64,000 bases of DNA, from positions 310,001-374,000 of the forward strand of contig JAGTXX020000015.1 of NCBI GenBank assembly GCA_019044685.2, read 5' to 3'. Both the position numbers and the translations under genes were made by a program. Positions 30,955 through 42,362 of the stretch are shown here, piece by piece. This stretch comes from Nannochloris sp. 'desiccata' (Eukaryota; Chlorophyta; Trebouxiophyceae; Chlorellales; Chlorellaceae). The first letter of the stretch is position 1. Every line of letters starts with the position of its first letter. Under the pieces are notes generated by a model. The model saw only the letters and a list, made by a program, of their open reading frames with translations, did no database searches and was not told the DNA's origin.

Positions 30955-31464
30955 AAAAGGATTGCTATCGAGAAAGTTTGACGGAATTGACTGATTGATG
31001 ATTATAAGCGGTATTGGCGTTCTTTTCATATAGAGAAATACAAGTACAAGGATATATATAAGCATTAGTTTTATGCGCGTTGCATAATGTAATTCATACT
31101 TATTATTATTAGATACTCTCTTTATAATTTGGATCTCATTGTCTGGCTGCCGGTACTTTGGACACCTGCTACTGCTATGCGTCTGCTTGGCGTTTATTAT
31201 TGCTATCTGATATTATAATTAATACGTAGTATTTTAGCACTGTCTGTAAAAATTGGCCTTTTAAAATGTTCATTATTCATGCATGATTTAAAATTGATCG
31301 AAGATAACGGCCTAGGGTTGCCTGAGAACGTGGTTAAGGCCCAGAGAAAAATTTGCACTACGGCACTGGTAGCAGAGGTAGTGGGTCGCCTTTCACGATT
31401 TCCTTTGGAATCTGCAAAAAGTTGAGGAAATAAATGCAGAACCATATTCTCTAAATAGAACGCA
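30955..31464. other. Intergenic region after SCAMP
   Basis: About 510 AT-rich bases, with a TGTAA at 31088–31092. Short frames only. Confidence 0.45.
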
Positions 31465-31726
31465 TTATTTACTCTTCGCGTCGTTTTGACGGTCCACAGC
31501 TTCTCTGGTAAGCTTCATGAACTTCAATTGATTCTTGGGCTGGGCCTTTTCGGCGGTGGCCGCGGCGGTCAAGGAGTTCAGGAGACTGCCAAATAAACTG
31601 GAAGCTCTTTAGCAGGGCCAGATCTTAATTTTCGTGCATACTTTTATTTTGCAAGTAACAACAAACTATTCTACGTGGCAACCACGAGCTTATTTGTCTG
31701 CAAGCTGTTGCGATTCCATTTTGCAT
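31465..31726 (-). CDS. Possible very small protein gene, 5' exon uncertain
   Basis: The 3' part (31465 to about 31600) is an open frame ending TAA that reads like a real small protein: SLFGSLLNSLTAAATAEK, then NQLKFMKLTREAVD. An upstream ATG at 31726 (MQNGIATACRQIS..., mitochondrial-presequence-like) can be joined to it, for example 31675–31726 with 31465–31604 (63 aa), but the splice signals are weak and more than one join works. The two start codons of this gene and the AP2 gene would be only 35 bp apart. Family unknown. Confidence 0.35.
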
Positions 31727-31761
31727 CTTGAGAAAAATAAGAAAAGACATCTATAGACATC

Positions 31762-32797
31762 ATGGGAGATGCTGAAACCCACATACTTGAACCTGGGTAA
31801 GTATAATTTGGATGATTTGGGTTCTGCCTCTATGTCTTTGATTTGAGGTGCTGACAGCCATCTAATCCATTTCTCTGGATTTATTTATTTTCTGCAGTGC
31901 TGGGCCAAGCGCTCCACCACTTTCTTTCATCAAGGTAGAGGATGTGCTGCTGGTAAGTACCATGAGAAATGCCGTTCCTCCAAGAGCTAGACATTCAGAA
32001 CCGTATTTTCCTTGCCACATGTCGCCCCCTCTCCCCGCTCACATCTTACCCTCCTGTCCTCTTTACAGCTACAAATTAAAGAACGAGGCAAAACCTTCCC
32101 CCGCCGCCCTGACATTTGCCGCCCTCGCGATCCCCGCGACGCCTCAACGGCAGAAGACCTCAGCATCTCAGTCCCTGATTGGCTTGAATTACGCCGACGC
32201 AGAGAATTTGAAATGTTGCAGCAATACGGCGCTACGGGCGGAGCACTCGGCGGTGTCAACGATTTCAACCTCCGTCCACTTAGCAGAGCAATTAAAACTC
32301 ATAAAGGTAAAGGCAATGGCCGTACCTATACTTCGAGGTATCGTGGCGTCCATCAAACTTTCCCAACTCGACGATGGGAAGCACAGTTCCGTCGTAGCGG
32401 CAAACCTACCTCCTTAGGGTGCTTCGACCACGAAGAAGAAGCTGCACGTGCGTATGATAAAATGATGCTTTGGTGTGAACTTCACTACGCTTCTGGAGTA
32501 AAAGGCGGCGTTACTAATTTTGACCCTGCCAACTACGAAGCGGATATTCAATGGCTTCAACAAGTAACACAAGATGAACTAGTGCAAATTTTACGCAGTG
32601 ACGGTAGAAGACAAGCAGCACAGAGGGTAGTCAGACATAAGAAAGAACCAGCTCAAGGGGTAGGTCCTTCTGCTGGTAGAGAGAAAGAGCTAGCGGGAGT
32701 GAGCGGGTATTCAAGTTTAGCTGCATCCATGATGCCAGGAGGCCACGGAGGAACGAGTGCGGGGCCGAGTGCAGCTGTATCTGAAGATTATAATTAG
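31762..32797 (+). CDS. AP2/ERF-domain transcription factor
   Basis: Three exons, 31762–31796, 31898–31952 and 32069–32797, encode 272 aa. A single AP2 domain starts near residue 119 with SRYRGVHQTFPTRRWEAQF and continues GCFDHEEEAARAYDKM to TNFDP, with the WEAQ and YRG elements intact. The segment after it (YEADIQWLQQVTQDELVQIL) resembles the linker of single-AP2 algal proteins. DNA-binding transcription factor; target genes unknown. TGTAA at 32869–32873. Confidence 0.9.
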
Positions 32798-33118
32798 ATA
32801 AGATAGCAGCAGTGGTAGCAGTAGCAGTCGTAGGGTTCAGATGTATATTATGTATATATTGATTTCGATGTAATTTTCAGTCTTTAAGTCTTTAGAAAGT
32901 TTGAAGGGTGGTGTTGTGATTGGCAAGGTAAAAAACTTAATAATATTAATTTATGATAATTAATTCAAGGTTTTCAGTACAGGGAAAAAATCAATGTTTG
33001 AGTATTCTCTCTAGCTAGACTGGACTGCTTATTCTCTAATTTAAGTCAAACTAGGTATTAGTCATCACACCTCTATCAGATCTACTTGAAGAAGAAGATA
33101 CATTTTTTCTTCTTCTTC
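32798..33118. other. Convergent intergenic region
   Basis: 3' flanks of the AP2 and SRA–RING genes. AGCAGT-type and TTC-type simple runs; nothing coding. Confidence 0.5.
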
Positions 33119-35612
33119 TTATTTCTTAGCACGCTTAGCACGGGGACTCGTGCTCTTCCCAACAGCAACAGCAACATCCACTTCAGCTTGTGGAGCCGCA
33201 CTAACACTCTTACTACGGGTACGTCCCTTTGCACCATTCGCCTTGGCTCCACCAGACCCGGGCGTGTTGCCGTTTGCGGTCGCCAGCACCGCCGGAGACA
33301 CCACCGCTGCTGCTGCTGCCGTAGCGGAAGAGCCACCTGCACCTTGTGTACCATTATCTTGCTTTGCCTTTTTCTTTTCTTCAGCCACCATCTGTTGCTT
33401 CATTCTAGATAATGCCATTTTCACAGCCCGAGCATCGCCTTCTTCTTGCTCTACGAGCGCTTCTATCAAACCAACATCAAAGTCAGGGAAGTCTGAGCAG
33501 AGCAGAGCCACCGCAATGGCCTGACGATCAGCTTCATTTTCCCGAGAAGCGATACCGACTCTAGGAACTAATATAGAAGGGGTTTGCTGTTGTTGCTGTT
33601 GCTTCTTCTTTTTCAAAGCAGACTTTGGGCTAGCACCAACAGAAGTTGCAGCAGTCGCTTTTCTTCCTTTCTTTTTAATAGAAGGACTCGTCTGAGTAGC
33701 ATCTTCTTCTTCTTTTTCTTCTTCCTCAAGTTTTTCTTCCTGTTCTTCACCATTAGCAATACGTTCAGCTTTGTCAGCCTCTACTTGCTTCTGCAATTTC
33801 GCCACCATGGACTCCAAATCTCTATTCACCTGGGCGGTTCTCAAAAAGTCGGCAAGATCACTTTTGCAGCAAGGACAGGGCATAACGACCTTGCGAATAC
33901 GTAAAGACCTTCCAGTAGCAGCACCAGTATCCACCTCAAATTCCTGTCCACCAAACGTGAGATCTAAACAGGATTTGCAGAAGTTGTGGCCACAAGGCGC
34001 CGAGACGGGGAGCTTTAAAATCTCTTTGCAGACACCACAAGTCATCTCTTTAAGTGCCTTTTCATGCTCGCTCACCTTTTTACGTCCTTTTCCACTAACG
34101 CTCGCCCCATTACGTTGGCTTTCAGGTGGAGGACGTGTCCAACCCCACTCTTCCTTTTCAGCATTCCAATCCCAATAAGGTTTATCTTTCCCGCATCCCA
34201 TGGTATACACATCTTTATTATAAGCTTCCTTAATCTCGGCAAGCGCTTCTTTGGGCAAGCTCTTTGCCAAGTCTCTAGGGCGGTCTCCAGCGTCATCAGA
34301 AGACCAGGGGGCAGGTTCATTATCACATCGAATAAATAAATACCGACACATCAGCAAGCCTTGAGCTCCTTTCTTCCTCCAGCATTTGACTATCCTATAA
34401 ATACCGTCATATCGTACGGGTTCTTCAGTTGTAGGAGCATAGGCAGAGCGCTTTTCCTTGTGGGAACGGACGACACGCACTGGTAGGCCCCTCTCACAAC
34501 TAAGTTTTAAAGCTTGATTCATTGAAGTAAAATCTTGATTAAAGCTTTGGACTTTACTCGTACGTTTATTGCCTGAAAGGTCTCTACCCCCGGATCCAGT
34601 GTATAAGAACCATTCTCCTTCATCACGGTCGTCTTCATAGCCACCCGAAAGGACTACTGACTGTGCACCAACATTAGATTGACCGGCAATTCCCGCTACG
34701 TGAGGAAAATGAGCACCCCACTGCCTGCAATCAAGACGATCTTTCCAGCAGTCCCCTACGCGAATTCCCAAACCACGAGGATCTGCTTCAGGAGGAATAG
34801 GACCAAAATGGTCGTTAGGGACGTTGACCATAATACGACCAGAAGCGGCGTTAGCACGACCTGCACGCTGGGCTCGTTCAGTAGTGAATGCTTCATCAGG
34901 ACGGTCGTCGTTGTTTATACGGACGAAATTCTTTGCTGTGGTGGCCTTTTTACCGGATTTCACGGCACGGATAGCGGAAATTAAAGCGGTGTTGACACGA
35001 GGGTTGGCAGCAAATTTTGCTCCAAATTCGTGACGGCAGCTGGGGCAAGCTTTTTTCTTAGCTTTCGCCACCAAATCTTGGAAGCATTTCAGGCAGAAAT
35101 TATGCTGGCAAGGGGCCTGTTTGGTGATTGAGAGGAAGAAAATGGAGTAAGAAAACTAGTGTGTGTGTTTTGAAACAGAAAAGTGAGCACGGCGGCAAGA
35201 CAGTGAAGAAGCAGGGGAAATAGATTAATGAAAACTTACAGTGACAGGACGTTCACAGAGTTGCATGCAGATAGCGCATTTGAGCGTATCATCGCCCATT
35301 AGATCTTCTTCCTGTGTTGCAGCTGCAGAGGAAGGGCCAGCACCATTAGTACCTGCACCAGATCAGAAGGAGGAGACCAACCGCATGTGAGCGAGCGGTG
35401 ACAAGATTCAGCGGGAAGGTGAAAAGAGCATATATAATCCCACGCATCTGTTAGCGCTACATACCTTTAGTTCCATTATCATTGTTAGAGTCGGGTTGGG
35501 ACATCCATTTGCCCGTCAAGAGCTCTTGTCTCTTGATCGCCTTTTCTGCATCGGTCAGCTTCGAGTCCCGCTGGATCTCCATGATCTTTTTCATTATCTG
35601 CTGTTGATCCAT
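33119..35612 (-). CDS. SRA–RING E3 ubiquitin ligase (VIM/ORTHRUS/UHRF1-like) without PHD finger
   Basis: Exons 35465–35612, 35240–35352 and 33119–35116 join in frame to give 752 aa. RING1 is C75–C114 (CAICMQLCERP, then PCQHNFCLKC and CPSC). The SRA domain spans about 193–358 (VGDCWKDRLDCRQWGAHFPH, LSGGYEDDRDEGEWFLYTG). RING2 is about 447–504 (CGVCKEIL, CGHNFCKSC, CPCC). A CUE/UBA-like helix bundle follows near 630–680, before a Lys/Ala-rich basic tail. Plant VIM and animal UHRF1 bind hemimethylated CpG through SRA and ubiquitinate histones to maintain DNA methylation. The N-terminal PHD finger of plant VIMs is absent; a short Lys/Gln-rich helix is there instead. Its presence suggests CG methylation maintenance in this organism. 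Confidence 0.9.
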
Positions 35613-35969
35613 GATGCTCGATAACCCTTAGATAGATAGGAGGGTAACAACAGTCCTTGGAAGCTAAACCGAGGGTATTTGTGGAGTTGGTTGAACAATT
35701 TTTATTAGATTAGCTGCAGCAATACCCTCAATTGCAATCTAGCACGCTGTTTTATAAAACGAGTTTCTGAATGCACTAATTAATGGTCTAATGAAACAAC
35801 TACAGTAGGCTGCCCAGATTTGCTTAAAGATGTTGAATTTAAAAAAGAACGTTTTCTAGTCCGCGTCTCAAACACCAATTACATGCCCAATCAATAAAGC
35901 ATTTTCCTTTTTAATTGCGCATGCTATATAAAGAGATTTCTAAAGATTTCGAAGAGGGCAATTTTCGTC
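35613..35969. promoter_or_regulatory. Divergent upstream region of SRA–RING and glutamate receptor genes
   Basis: 357 bp of AT-rich sequence between opposed start codons; no motif identified. Confidence 0.45.
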
Positions 35970-37768
35970 ATGCGCGATATTCCAAATTCAATTCTGCTCT
36001 TGGCCATGTTCAGCTTGGCTCTAAGCCAGCCGGCACTCGGTCAGGAACAGAACACAACTGCTGCCCCTTTTACAGTATGCACACTAAATCGGCCGCCTAT
36101 GGTGCGAATTTGCTGAGCATTACCTTGAAGGGCATTTGCGGTATTGATCTGATAGGCTGGCATATTCTAACTTTGACGTATTTCCTTCCTTTTGCAGTCA
36201 TTTTGTAATGTTATCAACCCTCCAGCAGAGTATACAGGTAAAGCAACTGAACAATGCAATGTACTGCCCTATTATGTTTCAAAATCTCAAATTAAATTGA
36301 ACTTGAATAGTTTTCATGACGCTGTCGTTGCTTTCTTGTTCCCTTCACCCACCCACCCACCACCACCACCACCACCACCACCACCACTGCAGGGCTTAGT
36401 ATTGAAACTTTCAGGGCAGCAGGAACTCTATTAGGTTGGAACGAAGGCATTGAATACCAATTTGAAGTAAGAATTCCTCTGCAAACTAGCCTCTAACATA
36501 ATTAAAGCAACTTCCCTCTTTTCCTCACACTAACTCACCGAAATAAATAATTAAATTAAATTCCTTCTTTCCTTTTGCAGTGCAAAACCGCCAGCACAGG
36601 AGAACTCATGGCGGAACTCGCCGCCGGTATCGGCCCTTGTGACGCTGCCGTTGCCTCAATCACCATTTCTACGGAACGCCAAGAACAGGGCATTATTTTC
36701 GCCTACCCATACTATCAGACGTCTATCGGCATCATGGTGAAATCTGACGTCGCTGTAGCTAGTGGATGGAGTTTCTTCGAACCCTTCAGCACTGATTTAT
36801 GGATTGCTATCGCCGTTACAATGTTTGCATGGCCAGCTTCTATTCTCGCCATTGAAGTCTTTTCCTTGCGCTCTAAAGTTAACTATAAAGAAATGTATTA
36901 TGGCCTTGAAGAAGCAACCTGGCGTAGTTTATGGGCTTTACAGCACGGTGGCACGTTTGAGGTCACCTCCCTTGGTGCCCGTATAGCTGCGATTTGCTTT
37001 TCATTCTTTGCGCTCATTCTCTGCTCTTCCTACACTGCTAATTTAGCTGCTTTCTTAACCGTTCAACGATCTAATATGATCCGCTCTGTCTATGATCTTT
37101 CCGGGTTGGCTGTCTCCTCAGTACCTGTGTTCATTCCCCGTTTGAAATTGCAGTACGGCATCTTTGCCTCAGATGCGAACATTACTGACGTTGAAGGAGT
37201 CGTTGAAGAAGCAGAATTAGTAGCAAAGGGGGCTTTGGCTGCCTTTATGTACGACAATGTAGTAGAGGAATATGTCGCTGCTACCTTCCCTGGGTGCGCT
37301 GTCCGTGTTTTGCCTGACAAAGTACAACCCTTTGACTACGGTGTCGCCTTTAAGAAAGGAACAGATCCTGAATTGGTATCCAATTTTTCGATAGCGATAT
37401 TAGAAGTCCAGGAAGCTGGCCTAGTCAGTGAATATGAAGAAAAGTTTTTATTGAAAAATGGTCCGTGCTCAAGCGCAAATGCAGATGGCGTTGATCACGA
37501 TCGTATTTCTTTTAACTCTGTATACGGACTCTGGGTTATATTATGTGCAGGGCTTGTAGCAGGGGTGATTGTTATGGTTTTCGTGAGGAGACACCGGGTC
37601 AAAGCCTGGGAGGCACATAAGAAAGAAATGGCAGGACTGCCGAATGGAGTGGCGCCAGATAAAAGACAAAAGCACAATGCATTTGTACGTACAAAGAGTA
37701 GTCTAGAGGACATGTCATCGGACCTAATAGATACCATCGATGAGCATGCAGGAACTACCAGGAGCTGA
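35970..37768 (+). CDS. Ionotropic glutamate receptor-like channel without amino-terminal domain
   Basis: Four exons, 35970–36101, 36198–36237, 36393–36466 and 36581–37768, give 477 aa. The first exon has a signal peptide (SILLLAMFSLALSQPALG). S1 follows at once (FTVCTLNRPPM and later AVASITISTERQEQGIIFAY). M1 is about 154–176, the pore loop about 193–210 (ATWRSLWALQHGG), M3 carries the iGluR hallmark SYTANLAAFLT at 232–242, S2 runs to about 390 and M4 is about 393–415. A short cytosolic tail ends the protein. There is no room for the usual amino-terminal ligand domain, giving a minimal GluR0-like layout with M4. Ligand unknown. Intron 2 ends in a CAC/CCA repeat just before the acceptor. Confidence 0.9.
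36352..36387. repeat. (CCA)n microsatellite in intron 2 of the glutamate receptor gene
   Basis: CCCA units grade into CCA units immediately before the CTGCAG acceptor, replacing the normal polypyrimidine tract. Confidence 0.85.
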
Positions 37769-38294
37769 CCTTCCTTTCATTCTTTACTAGCCGCCAAGCG
37801 TGTTTGAATAACTGTTATAAGCTAAAAGTGGTACTTTGACTTTGGTAATAATATTTGGTATTATGTATTTATCTGTTATTAGTTTGTTTTATTGTGTCTT
37901 TACTTTCTTCTTCTTCTTTAATCTGGAATTCAAATTTTCAATTCTTTCTTTAACTGGCGTTGCTGCCCTTGCCACTGTGTATCTACAAAGTGTTGCTCTT
38001 ATTCTGGAAGCCATTCTGACAGTCCAAGGGGGTTTTAAGGGGACAATGTTGCTAGTAATATAGCTAATGTAGCGTTGGGGCCTCTAACAGTCTCCTGACG
38101 CTCTTCTTCTCCTCTTGTTCTTTTCAATAGACCGGTGCTGTACCCCCTCCACTCATTTTTTTTCTTTACTTAAATGTGCATCTAGCAACATTGCATAGAC
38201 CATCTATCTATTTGCACTGTGATTACGTACGCACCCTGCCACTTTCGCCTCGCAGATCGGTTAAAATCAAATGAATTTCTCCATTTGAATTTGA
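37769..38294. other. Intergenic region after the glutamate receptor gene
   Basis: About 525 AT-rich bases. A plus-strand frame at 37836–38063 is hydrophobic only because the sequence is T-rich. No gene seen. Confidence 0.45.
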
Positions 38295-38771
38295 ATGGAC
38301 ATAGATATCTCTAAAGAAGAAGAAGCCAAGCTCGTTAAAGAGATAAAATCACGTAAAAGAGCATCATCCAAAACATCAATTGTCAAAGCTTCACCTCTCA
38401 AGCACGCTCCACAGCAGCAGCGTCGCTCCTCTCGCACCGCCTTTGTCAAGCGTTGGGACCCAAGGCAAGGTGTAAGCGAAGGGAGCGAAGCTGAGAAGCT
38501 TAAACATATTGAAAAACAGATTGAGTCTCTATTGACCCTCCCAAAATCATCGAAATACGCACAGCATAAGCTAAAAACGCTGCAAAAAGCTCAAGAACTT
38601 TTACAACAAGGGTAGGAAGAGACTTGGCTGCAGGAGTTATTTACTTTTTTTATTATTCCTGTCGAAGTCAAAACTAATTCCAACACTTTTCATGATTATT
38701 TATGCAGAGGTTCACGTACTGAGGAAGGCCAGCAAGAGCTCGACCGGCTACTATCTCAACTCACTCTCTAA
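38295..38771 (+). CDS. Small basic coiled-coil protein of unknown function
   Basis: Exons 38295–38611 and 38708–38771 join (GG|GTAGGA donor, ATGCAG acceptor) to give 126 aa. The N-terminus is charged (MDIDISKEEEAKLVKEIKSR), followed by a basic Ser-rich region (RRSSRTAFVKRWDPRQG) and a helical C-terminal half (KLKHIEKQIESLLTL, then QKAQELLQQ and ELDRLLSQLTL). I recognise no family. The next gene on the same strand begins only 37 bp after its stop. Confidence 0.6.
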
Positions 38772-38808
38772 TAGAAGAAAGAAGAAGAACGTGGCGGCAG
38801 CATAATTC

Positions 38809-41007
38809 ATGATGATGATCAGGGCTCGTGAGCTCAGGGCACTCTCCACCCGCTTCTCTCCCTTCATCTTCTCTAACGAAGCATTGCTATCTACAACTAC
38901 TACACCACCACCTCAACCTCTGAAACAAAATGAAGACCTACCACCCCCTTCTTCCTCGAATAAAGAATTAAATACCGCTACGACCACTCCGGTAGTTATT
39001 TCAGGGGGCGGTCCTGCGGGACTCACCACAGCCATCTACCTATCTAAGTACGGCATCCCTAGCATCGTCTTAGAACGCTCCCCCGAGCTGACTGACCACC
39101 CACGTGCCCACTTCATCAACCACAGAACTATGGAAGTTTTTCGAGGCATGACTGGGCTTTCTTCCCAGGTGGAAAGGACGATGCCCCCGCTTGACCAATG
39201 GAGGAATTTTATATATTGTACTGAATTGACAGGAGGGAGTGTACTGGGTATTGTAGATCATTTTAAAGGGCAGTATACACCACATATACCGGCATATAGT
39301 CCTGAACCGGTAGGTCATTTAGCTCAACATAAGCTGTTACCTCTGATTGCTCAAAGGGCGGAGGCTGCACCTGGGCTTGATTTAAGAATGGGGCATTCTG
39401 TTACGAAATTAATACAACAAGATGAGAATTCAGTACGACTACAAGTAGAAGAACGAATAACAGACGACACTAGGAGTACTGGTGGTACTGGTAATAATAG
39501 TGCAAGTAATGGCATCTGTAATGGAAAGAAGAAAATTCGAATCTACGAAATTGAAGCCAAGTTTCTGGTCGCAGCGGACGGCGCTCATTCCCCTTTACGT
39601 AAATCTCTCAACATCCCTATGATTGGTCCTGGCGTAATGCAGCATTTAATCAACATTCATTTCATTTCGCCACAACTTGGAGCGGACTTAAAACGCTCAG
39701 GGCGACAAGGTATGCTGTATTTCGTTTTTGGGCCTGGGGTCATAGCAGTCATGGTAGGCCACAATCTAGATACAGGTGAATTTGTCGCTCAAATACCTTA
39801 TTTTCCACCATTACAATCCCCAGAAGACTTTAATGAAGAAACCTGTGCTGCTATTGTCCGCAGAGCAGCGGGAAATGGTTCACTGCAGCTGGAACTAAAA
39901 ACGATAAAACCGTGGTCAATGAGCGCTGCAACTGCTGAAACGTATAGATCTGGTCGTGTTTTACTTGCTGGAGATGCTGCACATGTGGTTCCTCCTTCAG
40001 GAGCAATGGGGATGAACACCGGAGTGCAGGACGCCCACAACCTCGCTTGGAAGTTGGCTTTGGTGCTCAACAATTCTGCCTCTCCGGCATTACTTGATAC
40101 TTATGGCGCAGAGCGGCAACCCGTAGCTGATGCAAATATGCGTACGAGTGTGAAAAATTTCCATGAAGCTTTGGCCGTAGCTCGTGTTATGGGTTTGGAT
40201 TATTCCATGGCCAATACTTTCAGTGATATACTTTCTTCCAAAGCATTATCTTATCTTCCTGGGTCTATTCGACGTGGGATTTTAGACGCTGGTATTGCAG
40301 CAGGACGTGCTGCTAGTGCCCCGCTTGCTGCACTCCGCCGTACTGAGCTGAATGCGTTGTTTGACCACGGGGAAACCCTAAGATTACAGTACCCAAAAGA
40401 GGATTTAGGGTTTTTGTACAGCGATAGTAGGACTGCAGCAATACAGTACGAGAATGAGAGTGGTGATGAACAGCAGGTAGCCAAGTATATAAGGCCGAAA
40501 CCGAGAGATGCACCCTATGTACCAACGACATTACCAGGCGCCCGCTTACCTCACTTGAAACTAAGAAGAAGAAAGTCAGAAAATTTAACAGGCCAGAACA
40601 ACGAGGGGAGTGAATTTGGTAGTGAGGATGTATCTTCGATTGATTTATGGCCTGCAGCAGGTCTTCAATTCGTTCTCGTGCTCTCCCTACATCCCAACTT
40701 GAAAAACTGGATCACCGCTGTTGATGAATACAATGCCTCTGTGGGAGAAAATGGGGTGAAAATCCTTCCTGTGGTGATTAATTCTTTGGCAAAAACTGAA
40801 GAAAAAGTTTTCGAGAATCTTTCCGAGGATGTAGTGGTGTTTGATGATGTGGAGAATAGGTGGGAGGAAGTCAGAGGGGTATCGGAAGAGGCGGCCGTGT
40901 TGGTAAGACCCGACGGTCATGTTGGTTGGAGGGGAGGTGAAGGGACTATTGCAGGGAAGAAGGAAGCATTGAAACATGCGATGGCTTCTATTCTGAGGGT
41001 ATTCTAA
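38809..41007 (+). CDS. FAD-dependent aromatic-hydroxylase-type monooxygenase, organelle-targeted
   Basis: Single exon, 732 aa. The first 60 residues are basic then Ser/Thr/Pro-rich and may be a mitochondrial or plastid presequence. The dinucleotide-binding motif GGGPAG is at 66–71, then ERSPELTDHPRAHFINHRTM, the FAD/NADPH DG motif in VAADGAHSPLRKS, and LLAGDAAHVVPPSGAMGMNT near 386–405. A C-terminal segment after about 570 resembles the thioredoxin-like fold of phenol hydroxylase/MhpA-type enzymes (VLVRPDGHVGWRG). It hydroxylates an aromatic or quinone-like substrate that cannot be told from sequence. Ser/Asn/Gly-rich inserts are present near 222–240. Confidence 0.85.
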   Translation: MMMIRARELRALSTRFSPFIFSNEALLSTTTTPPPQPLKQNEDLPPPSSSNKELNTATTTPVVISGGGPAGLTTAIYLSKYGIPSIVLERSPELTDHPRAHFINHRTMEVFRGMTGLSSQVERTMPPLDQWRNFIYCTELTGGSVLGIVDHFKGQYTPHIPAYSPEPVGHLAQHKLLPLIAQRAEAAPGLDLRMGHSVTKLIQQDENSVRLQVEERITDDTRSTGGTGNNSASNGICNGKKKIRIYEIEAKFLVAADGAHSPLRKSLNIPMIGPGVMQHLINIHFISPQLGADLKRSGRQGMLYFVFGPGVIAVMVGHNLDTGEFVAQIPYFPPLQSPEDFNEETCAAIVRRAAGNGSLQLELKTIKPWSMSAATAETYRSGRVLLAGDAAHVVPPSGAMGMNTGVQDAHNLAWKLALVLNNSASPALLDTYGAERQPVADANMRTSVKNFHEALAVARVMGLDYSMANTFSDILSSKALSYLPGSIRRGILDAGIAAGRAASAPLAALRRTELNALFDHGETLRLQYPKEDLGFLYSDSRTAAIQYENESGDEQQVAKYIRPKPRDAPYVPTTLPGARLPHLKLRRRKSENLTGQNNEGSEFGSEDVSSIDLWPAAGLQFVLVLSLHPNLKNWITAVDEYNASVGENGVKILPVVINSLAKTEEKVFENLSEDVVVFDDVENRWEEVRGVSEEAAVLVRPDGHVGWRGGEGTIAGKKEALKHAMASILRVF

Positions 41008-41185
41008 CCTAAAAGTGTAAATAAATACGCATAAATTTGGTTAATAAGTGATTGCCTTTTTGAAGGTTTCTGCTGCCGGTGAAGAAAGCAAGCAACAGAA
41101 AATGTACCTTGAAATTTAATGAATCGTGCGAGTTTCCCAGTTTAATATTTTCATAAGTTATTTGTCCGCTCTATTAGAACTCATT

Positions 41186-42202
41186 ATGGAGGAGGCAGAT
41201 CCAAATAAAGACGAGGTTTTCATCAGTGGACTTCCTCTAGACATCACTGAAAAAGAAATTGCAGAGTATTTTGGACAGATAGGTATCATCAAAGAGGTCG
41301 GTATTTTGAAACGCGATAGTTGCATCTGGATTTGGGGAAGCGGTGCCTGGCTGGATTGTTTCTTTCATTGATTGTTTGATCACAACTCTAAAACGCCTCT
41401 ATTAATACCATGTTGCAGGATAAGAAACGCCGTGGCGAACCCAAGATCTGGCTGTATCGTGATAAAGCCACTGGAGAGCTTAAAGGCGAGGCCACTGTCA
41501 CTTATGAAGATGCTTACGCCGCCGCTTCGGCACCGGCGTGGTTTAATGATAAAGAATTCAAGGGTTAGTAACCAAATAAACCAGCATTTAATATTCTCTT
41601 TATCTTTATATTACCTTCATCTCTGCGTTGCTGATCGTTGTATTCTCTCTTGGTTATTTTTGTATTATTTTCTATAATCAGGAAATAAGCTGACGGTCGT
41701 TTTATCAGACCGAAAGGAAAAAGCTGCTGCTGCGTACGCTGCTGCCACTGGAGGTGATGCGGGTAGAAGCGGAGGTGGTGGTGGTGGTTACGGAGACCGC
41801 CGTGGAGGCGGTGGCGGCGGCGGAGGGTACCGTGGAGGTGGTGGTAGAGATTATGACGGTGGTGGTGGCCGAGGCGGCGGTGGTGGTGGCCGAGGAGGCG
41901 GTCAAGCCCGCCCCGGTGATTGGACCTGCCCTAATTGCCAAAATAACTGTTTCGCTCGTCGTGATACATGCAACCGGTGTGGCACTGCAAAGGCTGGCGG
42001 CGGTGGCGGCGGCGGCGGTGGGTATAATCGGAGAGATCGCAGCCGTAGTCCACGTAGAGATGAGTACCGAGGTGGTGGTGGTGGGGGTGGCCGTGATAGA
42101 GATAGGTATGATAGAGATGATAGAAGGGGCGGTGGTAGAGACTACGATCGTGGCGCTGGTGGAGGTGGTGGTGGGTATGGTCGAGACAGGGAAAGATACT
42201 GA
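41186..42202 (+). CDS. FUS/TAF15-like RNA-binding protein (RRM, RanBP2 zinc finger, RGG)
   Basis: Exons 41186–41296, 41419–41563 and 41682–42202 join to give 258 aa. The RRM (about 11–95) has FISGLPLDITEKEIAEYFGQ and IWLYRDKATGELKGEATVTY, very close in layout to FUS/EWS/TAF15. A RanBP2-type zinc finger (WTCPNCQNNCFARRDTCNRC) lies at about 165–185 between long Gly/Arg-rich stretches. Plant TAF15b and animal FET proteins act in transcription and splicing. The first intron has an unusual GTCGGT donor. Antisense and frame-shifted readings here are artefacts of GGN repeats. A TGTAA follows at 42260–42264. Confidence 0.9.
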
Positions 42203-42362
42203 ACAAAAGAGCACTTCAAACTTGGGTAACTGCCTTTCTAAAGCTTCATTTTATCGAAATGTAAGCCACCAGTGACTGTTGTCTAACTATACTTCTGTAG
42301 AAACATTTCATTATTTACAAACTAGCAATATCACACCTTGTCGGCGCCAAAGTTTTCTATAG

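Noticed and set aside
37836..38063. Hydrophobic plus-strand frame after the glutamate receptor
   Set aside because: T-rich sequence alone gives Phe/Leu/Ile codons; no start context or homologue pattern.
41705..42214. Long Thr/Ser/Ile-rich antisense frame and Val/Glu-rich shifted frame over the FUS-like gene
   Set aside because: Produced by GGN repeats; the real frame has the RanBP2 finger and RGG motifs.
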